From Thinopyrum elongatum (lineage: Eukaryota; Streptophyta; Magnoliopsida; Poales; Poaceae), in contig CM022302.1 of NCBI GenBank assembly GCA_011799875.1, forward strand, positions 186,550,942 through 186,614,941: 64,000 nt of DNA, in the 5' to 3' direction. The notes beneath the pieces are model-generated. The model made no database searches. It saw only the letters and a program-made list of their open reading frames with translations, and was not told where the DNA came from. Below, in pieces: positions 33,228 to 45,130 of this stretch (positions are counted from its first letter, which is position 1; the number at the start of each line of letters is the position of its first letter). Position numbers and translations under genes: made by a program.

Positions 33228-33577
33228 CCTGGATGGCATCCCCTCTTTTGTCTTCAATCCATCGGTAAAATTACTTGAGGCTATATTTTTATTCACTACA
33301 TGATATGTGTATTGCTTGGAGCGTCTTGTATGATATGAGTCTTTGCTTTTTAGTTTACCACAATCATATTTGCTGTACACACCTTTTGAGAGGGACACAC
33401 ATTAATCGTGAATTTATTAGAATACTCTATGTGCTTCACTTATATCTTTTGAGCTAGGCAGTTGCTCTAGTACTTCACTTATATCTTTTTAGAGCACGGC
33501 GGTGGTTTTATTTTATAGAAATTGATGAACTCTCATGCTTCACTTATATTATTTTGAGAGTCTTGAAAATAGTATGG

Positions 33578-34944
33578 TGATGTCTACTACGCAACCTTCT
33601 TCTTGTAGACTCGTGTTGGGCCTCCAAGAGCAGAGTTTTGTAGAACAGTAGCAAATTTCCCTCAAGTGGATGACCTAAGGTTTATCAATCCATGGGAGGC
33701 GTAGGATGAAGATGGTCTCTCTCAAACAACCCTGCAACCAAATAACAAAGAGTCTCTTGTGTCCCCAACACACCCAATACAATGGTAAATTGTATAGGTG
33801 CACTAGTTCGGCGAAGAGATGGTGATACAAGTGTAATATGGATGATAGATATAGGTTTTTGTAATCTGAAAATATAAAAACAGCAAGGTAACTAGTAACG
33901 AAAGTGAGCAAAAACGGTATTGTAATGCTTGAAAACAAGGCCTAGGGTTCATACTTTCACTAGTGCAAGTTCTCTCAACAATGATAACATAATTGGATCA
34001 TATAACAATCCCTCAACGTGCGACAAAGAATCACCCCAAAGTTTCTATCGGAGAATGTAGGATGAAAATGTGCATCAATCCCTATGCATAGATTACCCCA
34101 ATGTCACCTCAGGAATCCGCGAGTTGAGTGCCAAAACATACATCAAGTGAATCAATAGAACATCCCATTGTCACCACAGATATCCCATCGCAAGACATAC
34201 ATCAAGTGTTCTCAAATCCAATACTCAATCCAACATAACGAAACCTCAAAGAGCAAGGCTCAATTCATCACAAGAAGGTAGAGGGGGAGAAACACCATAT
34301 GATCCAACTATAGTAACAAAGCTCACGGTACATCAAGATCATGCCAAATCAAGAACACGAGAGAGAGATCAAACACATAGCTACTGGTACATACCCTCAG
34401 CCCCGAGGGTGAACTACTCCCTCCTTGTCATGGAGACCGCCGGGATGATGAAGATGGCCTCCGATGATGGTTTCCCCCTCCGGCAGGGTGCCGAAATGGG
34501 CTCCCAATTGGTTTTTCGAGGCTACAGAGGCTTGCGGCGGTGGAACTTCCGATCTAGGTTTCTTTTCGGGGGTTTCTATGTTTATAGGAATTTTTGGCGT
34601 CGGAAACAAGTTAGGGGGGTTCCCGAGGAGTCCACAAGACAGGGGCCACGCCCCCTAGGCTTGTGGTCACCTCGGGACTCTTCTGGCCCAACTCCGATGC
34701 TCCGTGGGCTTCTTCTGGTCCATAAAAAATCCCCGTAAATTTTCAGCTCGTTTGGACTCCGTTTGATATTCCTTTTCTGTAAAACTCCAAAACAAGGAAA
34801 AAACAGAAACTGGCACTGGGCTCTAGATTAATAGGTTAGTCCCAAAAAATATAAAATAGCAAATTAATGCATATAAAACATCCAAAACACATAATATAAT
34901 AGCATGGAACAATCAAAAATTATAGATACATTGGAGACGTATCA
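33578..34944 (-). repeat. R2 3' LTR, 1367 bp
   Basis: Plus-strand TGATGTCTACTACG ... GAGACGTATCA. Minus-strand TATA CTATAAACATAG near 34577-34587. Nearly identical to the 39930-41309 LTR by eye. Confidence 0.9.
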
Positions 34945-34945
34945 A

Positions 34946-34959
34946 GCATCCCCAAGCTT
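34946..34959 (-). other. R2 polypurine tract
   Basis: Minus-strand AAGCTTGGGGATGC adjoins the 3' LTR with one base between, the expected place for plus-strand priming. Confidence 0.7.
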
Positions 34960-37721
34960 AATTCTTGCTCGTCCTCGAGTAGGTAAATGATAAAAGCAGA
35001 ATTTTTGATGTGGAATGCTACCTAACATATTTATCCATGTAATCTTCTTTATTGTGGCAAGAATATTCAGATCCACAAGATTCAAAACAAAAGTTTAATA
35101 TTGACATAAAAACAATAATACTTCAAGCATACTAATAAAGCAATCATGTCTTCTCAAAATATCATGGCCAAAGAAAGTTATCCCTACAAAATCATATAGT
35201 CTGGCTATGCTCTATCTTCATCAGACAAAGTATTTTATCATGCACAACCCCGATGACAAGCCAAGCAATTGTTTCATACTTTTGATGTTCTCAAACTTTT
35301 TCAACTTTCACGCAATACATGAGCGTGAGCCATGGATATAGCACTATAGGTGCAATAAAATATGGTGGTTGTGTAGAAGACAAAAGGAAGGAGATACCCT
35401 CACATCAACTAGGCGTATCAATGGGCTATGAAGATGCCCATCAATAGATATCAATGTGAGTGAGTAGGGATTGCCATGCAATGGATGCACTAGAGCTATA
35501 AGTGTATGAAAGCTCAAAAAGAAACTAAGTGGGTGTGCATCCAACTCGCTTGCTCACGAAGACCTAGGGCAATTTGAGGAAGCCCACCATTGGAATATAC
35601 AAGCCAAGTTCTATATTGAAAAATTCCCACTAGTATATGAAAGTGACAAAATAGGAGACTCTCTATCATGAAGATCATGGTGCTACTTTGAAGCAAAAGT
35701 GTGGAAAAAGGATAGTAGCCTTGCCCCTTCTCTCTTTTCTCTCATTTTTTTATTTTGGGCTCTTTGGCCTCTTTTTTCTTCTTTTTTTCGTCCAGAGTCT
35801 CATCCCGACTTGTGGGGGAATCATAGTCTCCATCATCCTTTCCTCACATGGGACAATGCTCTAATAATGATGATCATCACACTTTTATTTACTTTACAAC
35901 TCAAGAATTACAACTCGATACTAGAACAAATATATGACTCTATATGAATGCCTCCGGCGGTGTACTGGGATGTGCAATGATCAAGAGTGACATGTATATA
36001 AAAAATATGAACGGTGGCTTTGCCACAAATACTATGCCAACTACATGATCATGCAAAGCAATATGACAATGATGGTATGTGTCATAATAAACGGAATGGT
36101 GGAAGTTGCATGGCAATATATCTCGGAAGGCTATGGAAATGCCATAATAGGTAGGTATGGTGGCTGTTTTGAGGAAGGATATATGGCGGGTTTAATGCAC
36201 CGGCGAAAGTTGCGCAGTACTAGAGAGGCTAGCAATGGTGGAAGGGTAAGAGTGCGTATAATCCATGGACTCAACATTAGTCATAAAGAACTCACATACT
36301 TATTGCAAAAGTCTATTAGCTATCGAAACAAAGTACTACACACATGCTCCTAGGGGGATAGATTGGTAGGAAAAGACCATCGCTCGTCCCCGACCGCCAC
36401 TCATAAGGAAGACAATCAAAAAAATAAATCATGCTCCGACTTCATCACATAACGGTTCACCATACGTGCATGCTACGGGAATCACAAACTTTAACACAAG
36501 TATTTCTACCAATCCAAAATTACTCACTAGTATGACTCTAATATCACCATCTTTATATCTCAAAACAAATGCAAGGAATCAAACTTCTCATAGTATTCAA
36601 TGCTCCTTATATGAAAGTTTTTATTATATCCCTCTTGGATGCCCATCATATTAGGACTAAATTCATAACCTAAGAAAATTACCATGCTGTTTAAGACTCT
36701 CAAAATAATATAAGTGAAGTATTAGAGTTCATCAATTTCTTTAATAATAAAACCACCGCCGTGCTCTAAAAAGATATAAGTGAAGCACTAGAGCAAACTG
36801 CCTAGCTCAAAAGATATAAGTGAAGCACATAAAGTATTGTAATAAATTCATGATTCATGTGTGTCCCTATCGAAAGGTGTGTACAGAAAGGATGATTGTG
36901 GAAAACTAAAAAGCAAAGACTCATATCATACAAGACGCTCCAAGCAAAACACATATCATGTGGTGAATAAAAATATAGCCTCAAGTAAATTTACCGATGG
37001 ATTGAAGACAAAAGAGGGGATGCCATCCGGGGCATCCCCAAGCTTAGATGCTTGGTTGTCCTTGAATATTACCTTGGGATGCCTTGGTAATCCCCAAGAT
37101 TAGGCTCTTGCCACTCCTTATTCCATAGTCCATCAAAACTTTACCCAAAACTTGAAAACTTCACAACACAAAACTCAACAGAAAACTCGTAAGCTCCGTT
37201 AGTATAATAAAGCAAATCACCACTTAGGTACTGTTGTGAACTCATTATAAATTCATATTGGTGTAATGTATAATGTATTAAAACTTATCCATGGTTCATA
37301 CCCTCCGATACTACTCATAGATTCATAAAAATAAGCAAACAACACATAGAAAACAGGATCTGTCAAAAACAGAACAGTCTGTAGTAATCTGGAAATTTCG
37401 TATACTTCTGCAACTCTAAAAATTCTGAAAATTTAGGAGAACCTAGGAAATTTGTATATAAATCTTGTGCAAAAATAATCAGATAAAAATCACGTTTAGG
37501 TTAATTTTTAAAATTATTTTACTAGGTGCAAAAGTTTCTGTTTTTCAGCAAGATCAAATCAACTATCACCATAGATCATCCCAAAGGTCTTACTTGGCTC
37601 AAACACTAATTAAAACACTAAAAAAATTACTACATAAGTAATATTGTGTATTTATTCAAGAACAGAAGCAAAAACTAAAACACAAAATAAGATTGGGTTG
37701 CCTCCCAACAAGCGCTTTTCT
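34960..37721 (-). other. R2 3' noncoding internal region
   Basis: AT-rich and without domain-bearing frames. It is homologous, in the opposite orientation, to R1 sequence at 32560-33577 and 41315-44626. A second polypurine-like 14-mer is at 37032-37045 (-). The conserved hairpin block is at 37695-37716 (-). Confidence 0.6.
37695..37716 (-). other. conserved hairpin block, R2 copy
   Basis: Same 22-nt block as in R1 and R3, just downstream of the coding region in element sense. Confidence 0.7.
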
Positions 37722-38345
37722 TTAATGCCTTTTAGCTAGGCATGATGATTTCAATGATGCTCGCATAAAAGATAGGAATTGAAACACAAGGGGAGCATCA
37801 TGAAGCATATGACTAGCACATTTAAGACTAACCCACTTCCTATGCATAGGGATTTTGTGAGCAAACAATTTATGGGAGCAAGAATCAACTAGCATAGGAA
37901 GGCAAAACAAGCATAACTTCAAGATTTTCAACACATAGAGAGGAAACTTGATATTATTGCAATATGTAAAAGCATATGTTCCTCTCTCATAGTAATTTTC
38001 AGTAGCATCATGAATGAATTCAACAATATAACCATCACATAAAGCATTATTTTCATGATCCACAAGCATAGAAAATTTACTACTCTCCACATAAGCAAAA
38101 TTCTTCTCATTCGGAATAGTGGGAGTATCATAAGAAACTCAAATACTATAAATTGTTTCCACAATAAAAGAGTAATGTTCATAAAAAGGGTGATCATAAT
38201 TATGACAATTTTTATAAATATAATCATCACTACTTTTTATAACATAAGTGTCATCACAATAATCATCATAAGTAGCAACTTTGTTCTCATCATAATCAAT
38301 TGAAACCTCTTCCAAGATAGTGGAATCATTACTAAATAAAGTCAT
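37722..38345 (-). pseudogene. R2 coding region, C-terminal segments
   Basis: Two open segments (38345-38139 and 38090-37722) follow the 509-codon ORF. The first is acidic (NDSTILEEVSIDYDENK, TYDDYCDDTY) and repeats the style of the preceding ORF's end (NYPTILEGVEF). The second is more basic and Cys/Leu-rich (VLKILKLCLFCLPMLVDSC). They look like one protein tail broken by small indels. Confidence 0.45.
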
Positions 38346-39871
38346 GACCTCTCCAAATCCACTTTTATCATTATAATAAATTCAACACCCTCCAAAATAG
38401 TGGGATAATTATTATCTAAAGTTGACACTCTTCCAAACCCACTTTCATAAATATTGCAATCGTCATACATAGGAGGCATGCTATCATCATAATAAATTTG
38501 CACATCAAAACTTGGGGGACTAAAAATATCATCTTCATTAAACATAGCATCCCCAAGCTTGGGACAAACATTAATTGCAGCAAATAAATTCTCAAACATG
38601 TCATTCTCATCAAACATAGCATCCCCAAGCTTGTGCCTTTGCATATCATAAGCATAATCACTCTCATCATTAATAGTATGAATAGCACCAATAGTATAGC
38701 AATTATTATCATCACAACTTTCTAAGTTGGTGCCAAAAAGATTTTCAAGATTATAAAAAGTATCATTATTTTCCCAATCATGATCATCACAATGAGTAAT
38801 AGGCATAACAAAATCATCCTCAATAGTTTCTTCGGACATTGTATCATAAGACAAAGAATCACTATCATCCTCAAGTATATCATCTTCCACATTTATTTTT
38901 GATTCACTCTCATAAGGCATAACAATAATAGGAGCAACATCATTTGGGAGGGATACCTTTTTACCTTTGCTTCTCTGTCTTTTCTTTTTCTTCTCCACAT
39001 CATGTGTGGGTTTAATCAACTTTTTGGAGCTCCTTATTGATGAGATTGGTTGCATAGGAAGCTCATTCTCGTAACCTGTTTCATCACGAGAGACAATAGG
39101 AGGGAAAGTGGAGAGCTTTACCCTTTCATTAGTATTTCTTTTATATTCTATTGGTTTTCCCATCTTTCTATAGTTGGCAATATAAGCATTCTCATTGCAA
39201 TTTACCACACAAAACATATAGATATTTTTAAGAGTAGTTTCAGCATGGTCGGTGAATATGAATGCTTCAAACCAACTATTTTTATGTGACAATTCTTCGC
39301 ACCCCAAAAATAAACAAAGTTCATTATAAAGTTCAAGGGTGATCAAGTTATTGCTATATTTGGCCACGATTCGGTCATGAAAAAGTGTGCATTGGAAATT
39401 AAGATGACCAACTCTATTGCAAAGTTCACAAGTAATGGGATGAAAAGAGCATAATTTTGTAGCAAATTTATCTATCACCTTAAGCCACCGATTGGTTTCA
39501 TCATGTTTATGCTTCTTACAAAATCTATCATCCCTATAAGGCATGTCTTCACAAACTCTATTCACTCCACAAAAATTAACATGCTTATAAGAAACATTTT
39601 TATCATGACTAGTGCAATCATCATTAGTATCATGAATATTCATAGCAAGCACACTAACAACATTGCAATCATGTTTATCATTCAAAGATTTAGTGCCAAG
39701 CATTTTATTGACTTCTTCTTCTAATACTTGAGCACAATTTTCCTTTCCATCATTTTCACGAAAGACATTAAAAGATGAAGCATATGAGGCAACCTCAACT
39801 CCATTTTTTTGTAATTTTCTTTTATAGACTAAACTAGTGATAAAACAAGAAACTAAAAGATTCAATTGCAA
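38342..39871 (-). CDS. R2 zinc-knuckle acidic ORF, 509 codons
   Basis: A long uninterrupted frame starts soon after the primer site; TAG at 39877-39875 opens it and there is no ATG at the start. The first ATG is at 39703 (MLGTKSLNDKHD), giving 453 aa. A retroviral-type zinc knuckle is at residues 148-161 of the full frame (CELCNRVGHLNFQC: CX2CX4HX4C). Then comes a Lys/Arg patch (EKKKKRQRSKGKK) and a long Asp/Glu-rich half. The C-terminal half repeats KLGDAMFDENDMF/KLGDAMFNEDDIF, encoded by the same aagcttggggatgc sequence as the polypurine tract. I know of no family match. The knuckle suggests RNA binding, perhaps a gag-like nucleocapsid. No protease or RT. A coding role is inferred from length and motif. 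Confidence 0.6.
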   Translation of the reverse strand: MQLNLLVSCFITSLVYKRKLQKNGVEVASYASSFNVFRENDGKENCAQVLEEEVNKMLGTKSLNDKHDCNVVSVLAMNIHDTNDDCTSHDKNVSYKHVNFCGVNRVCEDMPYRDDRFCKKHKHDETNRWLKVIDKFATKLCSFHPITCELCNRVGHLNFQCTLFHDRIVAKYSNNLITLELYNELCLFLGCEELSHKNSWFEAFIFTDHAETTLKNIYMFCVVNCNENAYIANYRKMGKPIEYKRNTNERVKLSTFPPIVSRDETGYENELPMQPISSIRSSKKLIKPTHDVEKKKKRQRSKGKKVSLPNDVAPIIVMPYESESKINVEDDILEDDSDSLSYDTMSEETIEDDFVMPITHCDDHDWENNDTFYNLENLFGTNLESCDDNNCYTIGAIHTINDESDYAYDMQRHKLGDAMFDENDMFENLFAAINVCPKLGDAMFNEDDIFSPPSFDVQIYYDDSMPPMYDDCNIYESGFGRVSTLDNNYPTILEGVEFIIMIKVDLERS

Positions 39872-39901
39872 GGTCTAAAGATATACCTTCAAGCACTCAC
39901 C

Positions 39902-39919
39902 TCCCTGGCAACGGCGCCA
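39902..39919 (-). other. R2 primer-binding site, tRNA-Asp type
   Basis: Minus-strand TGGCGCCGTTGCCAGGGA, one mismatch from the complement of the plant tRNA-Asp 3' end, near the 5' LTR. Confidence 0.75.
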
Positions 39920-39929
39920 GAAAAGAGCT

Positions 39930-41309
39930 TGATGTCTACTACGCAACCTTCTTCTTGTAGACTCGTGTTGGGCCTCCAAGTGCAGAGTTTTGTAGGACAG
40001 TAGCAAATTTCCCTCAAGTGGATGACCTAAGGTTTATCAATCCGTGGGAGGCATAGGATGAAGATGGTCTCTCTCAAACAACCCTGCAACCAAATAACAA
40101 AGAGTCTCTTGTGTCCCCAACACACCCAATACGATGGTAAATTGTATAGGTGCACTAGTTCGGCGAAGAGATGGTGATACAAGTGTAATATGGATGATAG
40201 ATATAGGTTTTTGTAATCTGAAAATATAAAAACAGCAAGGTAACTAGTAACGAAAGTGAGCAAAAATGGTATTGCAATGCTTGAAAACAAGGCCTAGGGT
40301 TCATACTTTCACTAGTGCAAGTTCTCTCAACAATGATAACATAATTCGATCATATAACAATCCCTCAACGTGCGACAAAGAATCACTCCAAAGTTTCTAT
40401 CAGAGAACATAGGATAAAAACGTGCATCAACCCCTATGCATAGATTACCCCAATGTCACCTCGGGAATCCGCGAGTTGAGTGCCAAAACATACATCAAGT
40501 GAATCAATAGAACATCCCATTGTCACCACAGATATCCTATCGCAAGACATACATCAAGTGTTCTCAAATCCAATACTCAATCCAACATAACGAAACCTCA
40601 AAGAGCAAGACTCAATTCATCACAAGAAGGTAGAGGGGGAGAAACACCATATGATCCAACTATAGTAACAAAGCTCGCGGTACATCAAGATCGTGCCAAA
40701 TCAAGAACACGAGAGAGAGATCAAACACATAGCTACTGGTACATACCCTCGGCCCCGAGGGTGAACTACTCCCTCCTCATCATGGAGACCGCCGGGATGA
40801 TGAAGATGACCTCCAGTGATGGTTTCCCCCTCCGGCAGGGTGCCGGAATGGGCTCCTGATTGGTTTTTCGTGGCTATAGAGGCTTGCGGCGGTGAAACTT
40901 CTGATCTAGGTTTCTATTCGGGGGTTTCTATATTTATAGGAATTTTTGGCGTCGGAAACAAGTCAGGGGGGTTCCCGAGGAGTCCACAAGCCAGGGGCAC
41001 GCCCTAGGGGGGCGCCCCTAGGCTTGTGGTCGCCTCGGGACTCTTCTGGCCCAACTCCGATGCTCCGTGGGCTTCTTCTGGTCCATAAAAAACCACCGTA
41101 AAGTTTCAGCTCGTTTGGACTCCGTTTGATATTCCTTTTCTGTAAAACTCAAAAACAAGGGAAAAAATGAAACTGGCACTGGGCTCTAGATTAATTGGTT
41201 AGTCCCAAAAATAATATAAAATAGCATATTAATGCATATAAAACATCCAAAACAGATAATATAATAGCATGGAACAATAAAAAATTATAGATACATTGGA
41301 GACGTATCA
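39930..41309 (-). repeat. R2 5' LTR, 1380 bp
   Basis: Same ends as the other R2 LTR; TATA on minus near 40931-40939. Differences include a short insertion (gccctaggggggc near 41000) and scattered substitutions. Confidence 0.9.
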
Positions 41310-41884
41310 TATGGCAATTGGTTTAGGTTATGAATTTAGTCCTAATATGATGGGCATTCAAGAGGGATATAATAAAAACTTTCGTGAAGATCATTGAATA
41401 TATGAGAAGTTTGATTCCTTGCATTTGTTTTGAGATATAAAGATGGTGATATTAGAGTCATGCTAGTTGGTAATTGTGGTTGAGTAATAATACTTGTGTT
41501 AAGGGTTGTGATTCCCGAAGCATGCACGTATGGTGAACCGTCATGTAATGAAGTTAGAGCATGATTTATTTTTTATTGTCTTCCTTATGAGTGGCGGTCG
41601 GGGACGAGCGATGGTATTTTCCTACCAATCTATCCCCCTAGGAGCATGCGTATTAATACTTTGTTTCGAGGGCTAATAAATGTTTGCAATAAGTATGTGA
41701 GTTCTTTATGACTAATGTTGAGTCCATGGATTATACGCACTCTCACCCTTCCACCATTGCTAGCCTCTCTAGTACCGTGCAACCTTCGCCGGTGTATAAA
41801 ACCCACCATATACCCTTCCTCAAAACAGCCACCATACCTACCTATTATGGCATTTCCATAGCCATTCCGAGATATATTGCCATG

Positions 41885-43538
41885 TGAAAATGCAACTAAT
41901 CCCCGGGTGGTTTTGGTAATTCATAACAACATATAGCTCCTTGAACTAATATCCATTCAAGTTGAATATTTCAGAAAGTTCAATGATTGGCATGGCAATG
42001 ACTAGAGATGTGGACCCCTCAAAATGCTAAGGACAAAGATTGGCAAAAGCTCAAGACTCTTCATTTTCATTTTAGTGATCCAAGATCACATTGAGTCCAT
42101 AGGAAAGCCAATACTATTAAAAGGGGATGAGGTGTTGCTTAATGGTCTACTTGCTCAAAGTGATTAGTGATATTGCTCCAAAACCCTCAGCCACTTTCTC
42201 ATTTCCACATATGTCCAAAACCCAAAGTCAAACTCGGCCCCACCGATTTGATCTATCCGGCGCCACCGAGTTCATTCGACATAGCCACTGCCAGAAACCC
42301 TAGACAATTCGGTCTCACCGATACGGATCTCGGTCTCACCGAGATGGCATTGCAAACTCTTTGTTTCCCTTCGTAACATTTTGGTCTCACTGAAGTGAGC
42401 GATCGGTCCCACCGAGTTTGCATGACAAACCCTCTGTTTCCCTTCTTAACATTTCGGTCTCACTGAAATGAGCGATCGGTCCCACCAAGTTTGCCTGACC
42501 AACTCTCTGTTTGCTCATTGCTGAAATCGGTCTCATCGAGTTCATGCAATCGGTCTCACTGAGATGAGGTTTTGCCCTAACCCTAGCACATCGGTCCCAC
42601 CGAGTTGATCATGCCGGTCCCACCGAGATTCCTAATGTTCACATTTTGAACTAAATCGGTCTCACCGAGTTCTTCTATTCAGTCTCACCGAGTTGGGTCA
42701 AATGTGTGTAACGGTTGGATTTTGTGTGGAGGCTATATATACCCCTCCACCCCCATCTCCATTTGTGAGAGAGCCATCAGAACGTGCCTACACTTCCACT
42801 ACTCATTTTCTGAGAGAGAACCACCTACTCATGTGTTGAGACCAAGACATTCCAATCCTACCACTAGAATCTTGATCTCTAGCCTTCCCCAAGTTGCTTT
42901 CCACTCAAATCATCTTTCCACCATAGCCAAATCTATGAGAGAGAGTTGAGTGTTGGGGAGACTATCATTTGAAGCACAAGAGTAAGGAGTTCATCATCAA
43001 CACACCATCTATTACCTTTTGGAGAGTGGTGTCTCCTAGATTGGTTAGGTGTCACTTGGGAGCCTTCGACATGTTGTGGAGTTGAACCAAGGAGTTTGTA
43101 AGGGCAAGGAGATCGCCTACTTCGTGAAGATCTACCCGAGTGAGGCAAGTCCTTCGTGGGCGATGGCCATGGTGGGATAGACAAGGTTTCTTCTTCATGG
43201 ACCCTTCGTGGGTGGAGCCCTCCGTGGACTCACGCAGCCGTTACCCTTCGTGGGTTGAAGTCTCCATCAACGTGGATGTACGATAGCACCACCTATCGGA
43301 ACCACGCCAAAAATCTTCGTGTCTACATTGCGTTTGCCTTCTCCAAACCCTTCCCTTTACCTTCATATGCAATGTTTTACTTTCCGCTGCTACACTCTTA
43401 GAATTGCATGTGTAGGTTGATTGCTTGACTTGTGCTAAGTTGCTAAAATCTGCTAAGACTTAAAATTGGGAAAAGGCTAGATTTTTATTTGGTCAAGTAG
43501 TCTAATCACCCCCCTCTAGACCTACTTTCAATCCTACA
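41885..43538 (+). mobile_element. solo LTR, 1654 bp, inserted in R1
   Basis: Starts TGAAAATGCAACTAA, ends CAATCCTACA, and is flanked by perfect CCATG duplications (41880-41884 and 43539-43543). No primer site, polypurine tract or ORF. A plus-strand TATA (ctatatata, 42733-42741) fits U3/R. More than a dozen copies of cggtctcaccgag-type repeats lie at 42230-42690. A solo LTR from unequal recombination is the simplest reading; family not named. Confidence 0.75.
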
Positions 43539-44611
43539 CCATGCAACTTCCACCGTTCCGTTTATTATGACACACACCATCGTTGTCATATTGTTCTCAT
43601 ATGCATGAGGCATTCATATAGAGTCATATCTTTGTTCTAACATCGAGTTGTAATTCTTGAATTGTAAGTAAATAAAAGTGTGATGATCATCATTATTAGA
43701 GCATTGTCCCATGTAAGGAAAGGATGATGGATACTATGATTCCCCCACAAGTCGGGATGAAGCTCCGGACGAAAAAAATTAAAAAAAGAGCCCAAAAGAA
43801 AAAAAGAGAAAAAAAGAAAAAATGAGAGAAAAAGAGAGAAGGGACAATGTTACTATCCTTTTTCCATACTTGTGCTTCAAAGTAGCACCATGTTCTTCAT
43901 GATAGAGAGTCTCCTATTTTGTCACTTTCATATACTAGTGGGAATTTTTTATTATAGAACTTGGCTTGTATATTCCAATGATGGGCTTCCTCAAATTGCC
44001 CTAGGTCTTCGTGAGCAAGCAAGTTGGATGCACACCCACTTAGTTTTATTTTGAGCTTTCATACACTTATAGCTCTAGTGCATCCGTTGCATGGCAATCC
44101 CTACTCACTTTGCATCGATATCAATTGATGGGCATCTCCATAGCCCATTAATTTGCCTAGTTGATGTGAGACTTTCCTTTTTTTGACTTCTCCACACAAC
44201 CTCCACCATATTCTATTCCACCTATAGTGCTATATCCATGGCTCGCACTCATGTATTGCGTGAAAGTTGAAAAAGCCTTAGAACATTAAAAGTATGAAAC
44301 AATTGCTTGGCTTGTCATCGGGGTTGTGCATGATAAATACTTTGTGTGATGAAGATAGAGCATGACCAGACTATATGATTTTGTAGGGATAACTTTCTTT
44401 AGCCATGATATTTTGAAAAACTATAATTGCTCTATTAGTATGCTTGAAGTATTATTGTTTTTATGTCAATATTAAACTTTTGTTTTGAATCTTATGGATC
44501 TGAATATTCATGCCACATAAAAGAAAGATTACATTGATAAACATGTTAGGTAGCATTCCACATCAAAAATTCTGTTTTTATCATTTACCTACTCGAGGAT
44601 GAGCAGGAATT

Positions 44612-44625
44612 AAGCTTGGGGATGC
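44612..44625 (+). other. R1 polypurine tract
   Basis: AAGCTTGGGGATGC, one base before the 3' LTR start at 44627. Confidence 0.7.
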
Positions 44626-44626
44626 T

Positions 44627-45130
44627 TGATACGTCTCCAATGTATCTATAATTTTTTATCATTCCATGCTATTATATTATCCATCTTGGATGTTTTATAT
44701 GCATTATGGTACTATTATATAACATTTTTTGGGACTAACCTATTAACCTAGTGCCAAGTGCCAGTCGCTGTTTTTTCCTTGTTTTTGTCTTTTACAGAAA
44801 ATCAATATCAAATGGAGTCCAAACGGAATAAAACTTTATGATTATTTTTCTTAGACCAGAAGAAACCCAGGAGACTTGGAGAGGAGGCCAGAGGAGCCAC
44901 GAGAGGCCCACAAGCCCTGAGGGCGTGCCCCCAGGCTTGTGGGCCCCTCGGGACTCCCCTAACCCTAATTCTTGCTCCATAAATACCCAAATATTCCCTC
45001 TACATCAGAAGCGTCCACAAAAATAGTTTTCCGCCTCCGCAAGCTTCTATTCTCGTGAGATCCCATCTTGGGGCCTTTTCTGGCACTCTGCCGGAGGGGG
45101 ATTCGATCACGGAGGGCCTCTACACCAACC
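44627..45130 (+). repeat. R1 3' LTR, left part
   Basis: Begins TGATACGTCTCC and is interrupted by R3 after tacaccaacc. It continues at 51499. Confidence 0.85.

Larger units (their letters stand above)
33578..41309 (-). mobile_element. R2: non-autonomous LTR retrotransposon inserted in R1
   Basis: Perfect 5-bp target duplication TATGG (33573-33577 and 41310-41314). LTRs 33578-34944 and 39930-41309 in minus orientation. The 7.7-kb element has a zinc-knuckle ORF region but no RT, RNase H or integrase. Its LTR shares the TGATACGTCTCCAA start with R1/R3 but has a different 3' part. Confidence 0.9.
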
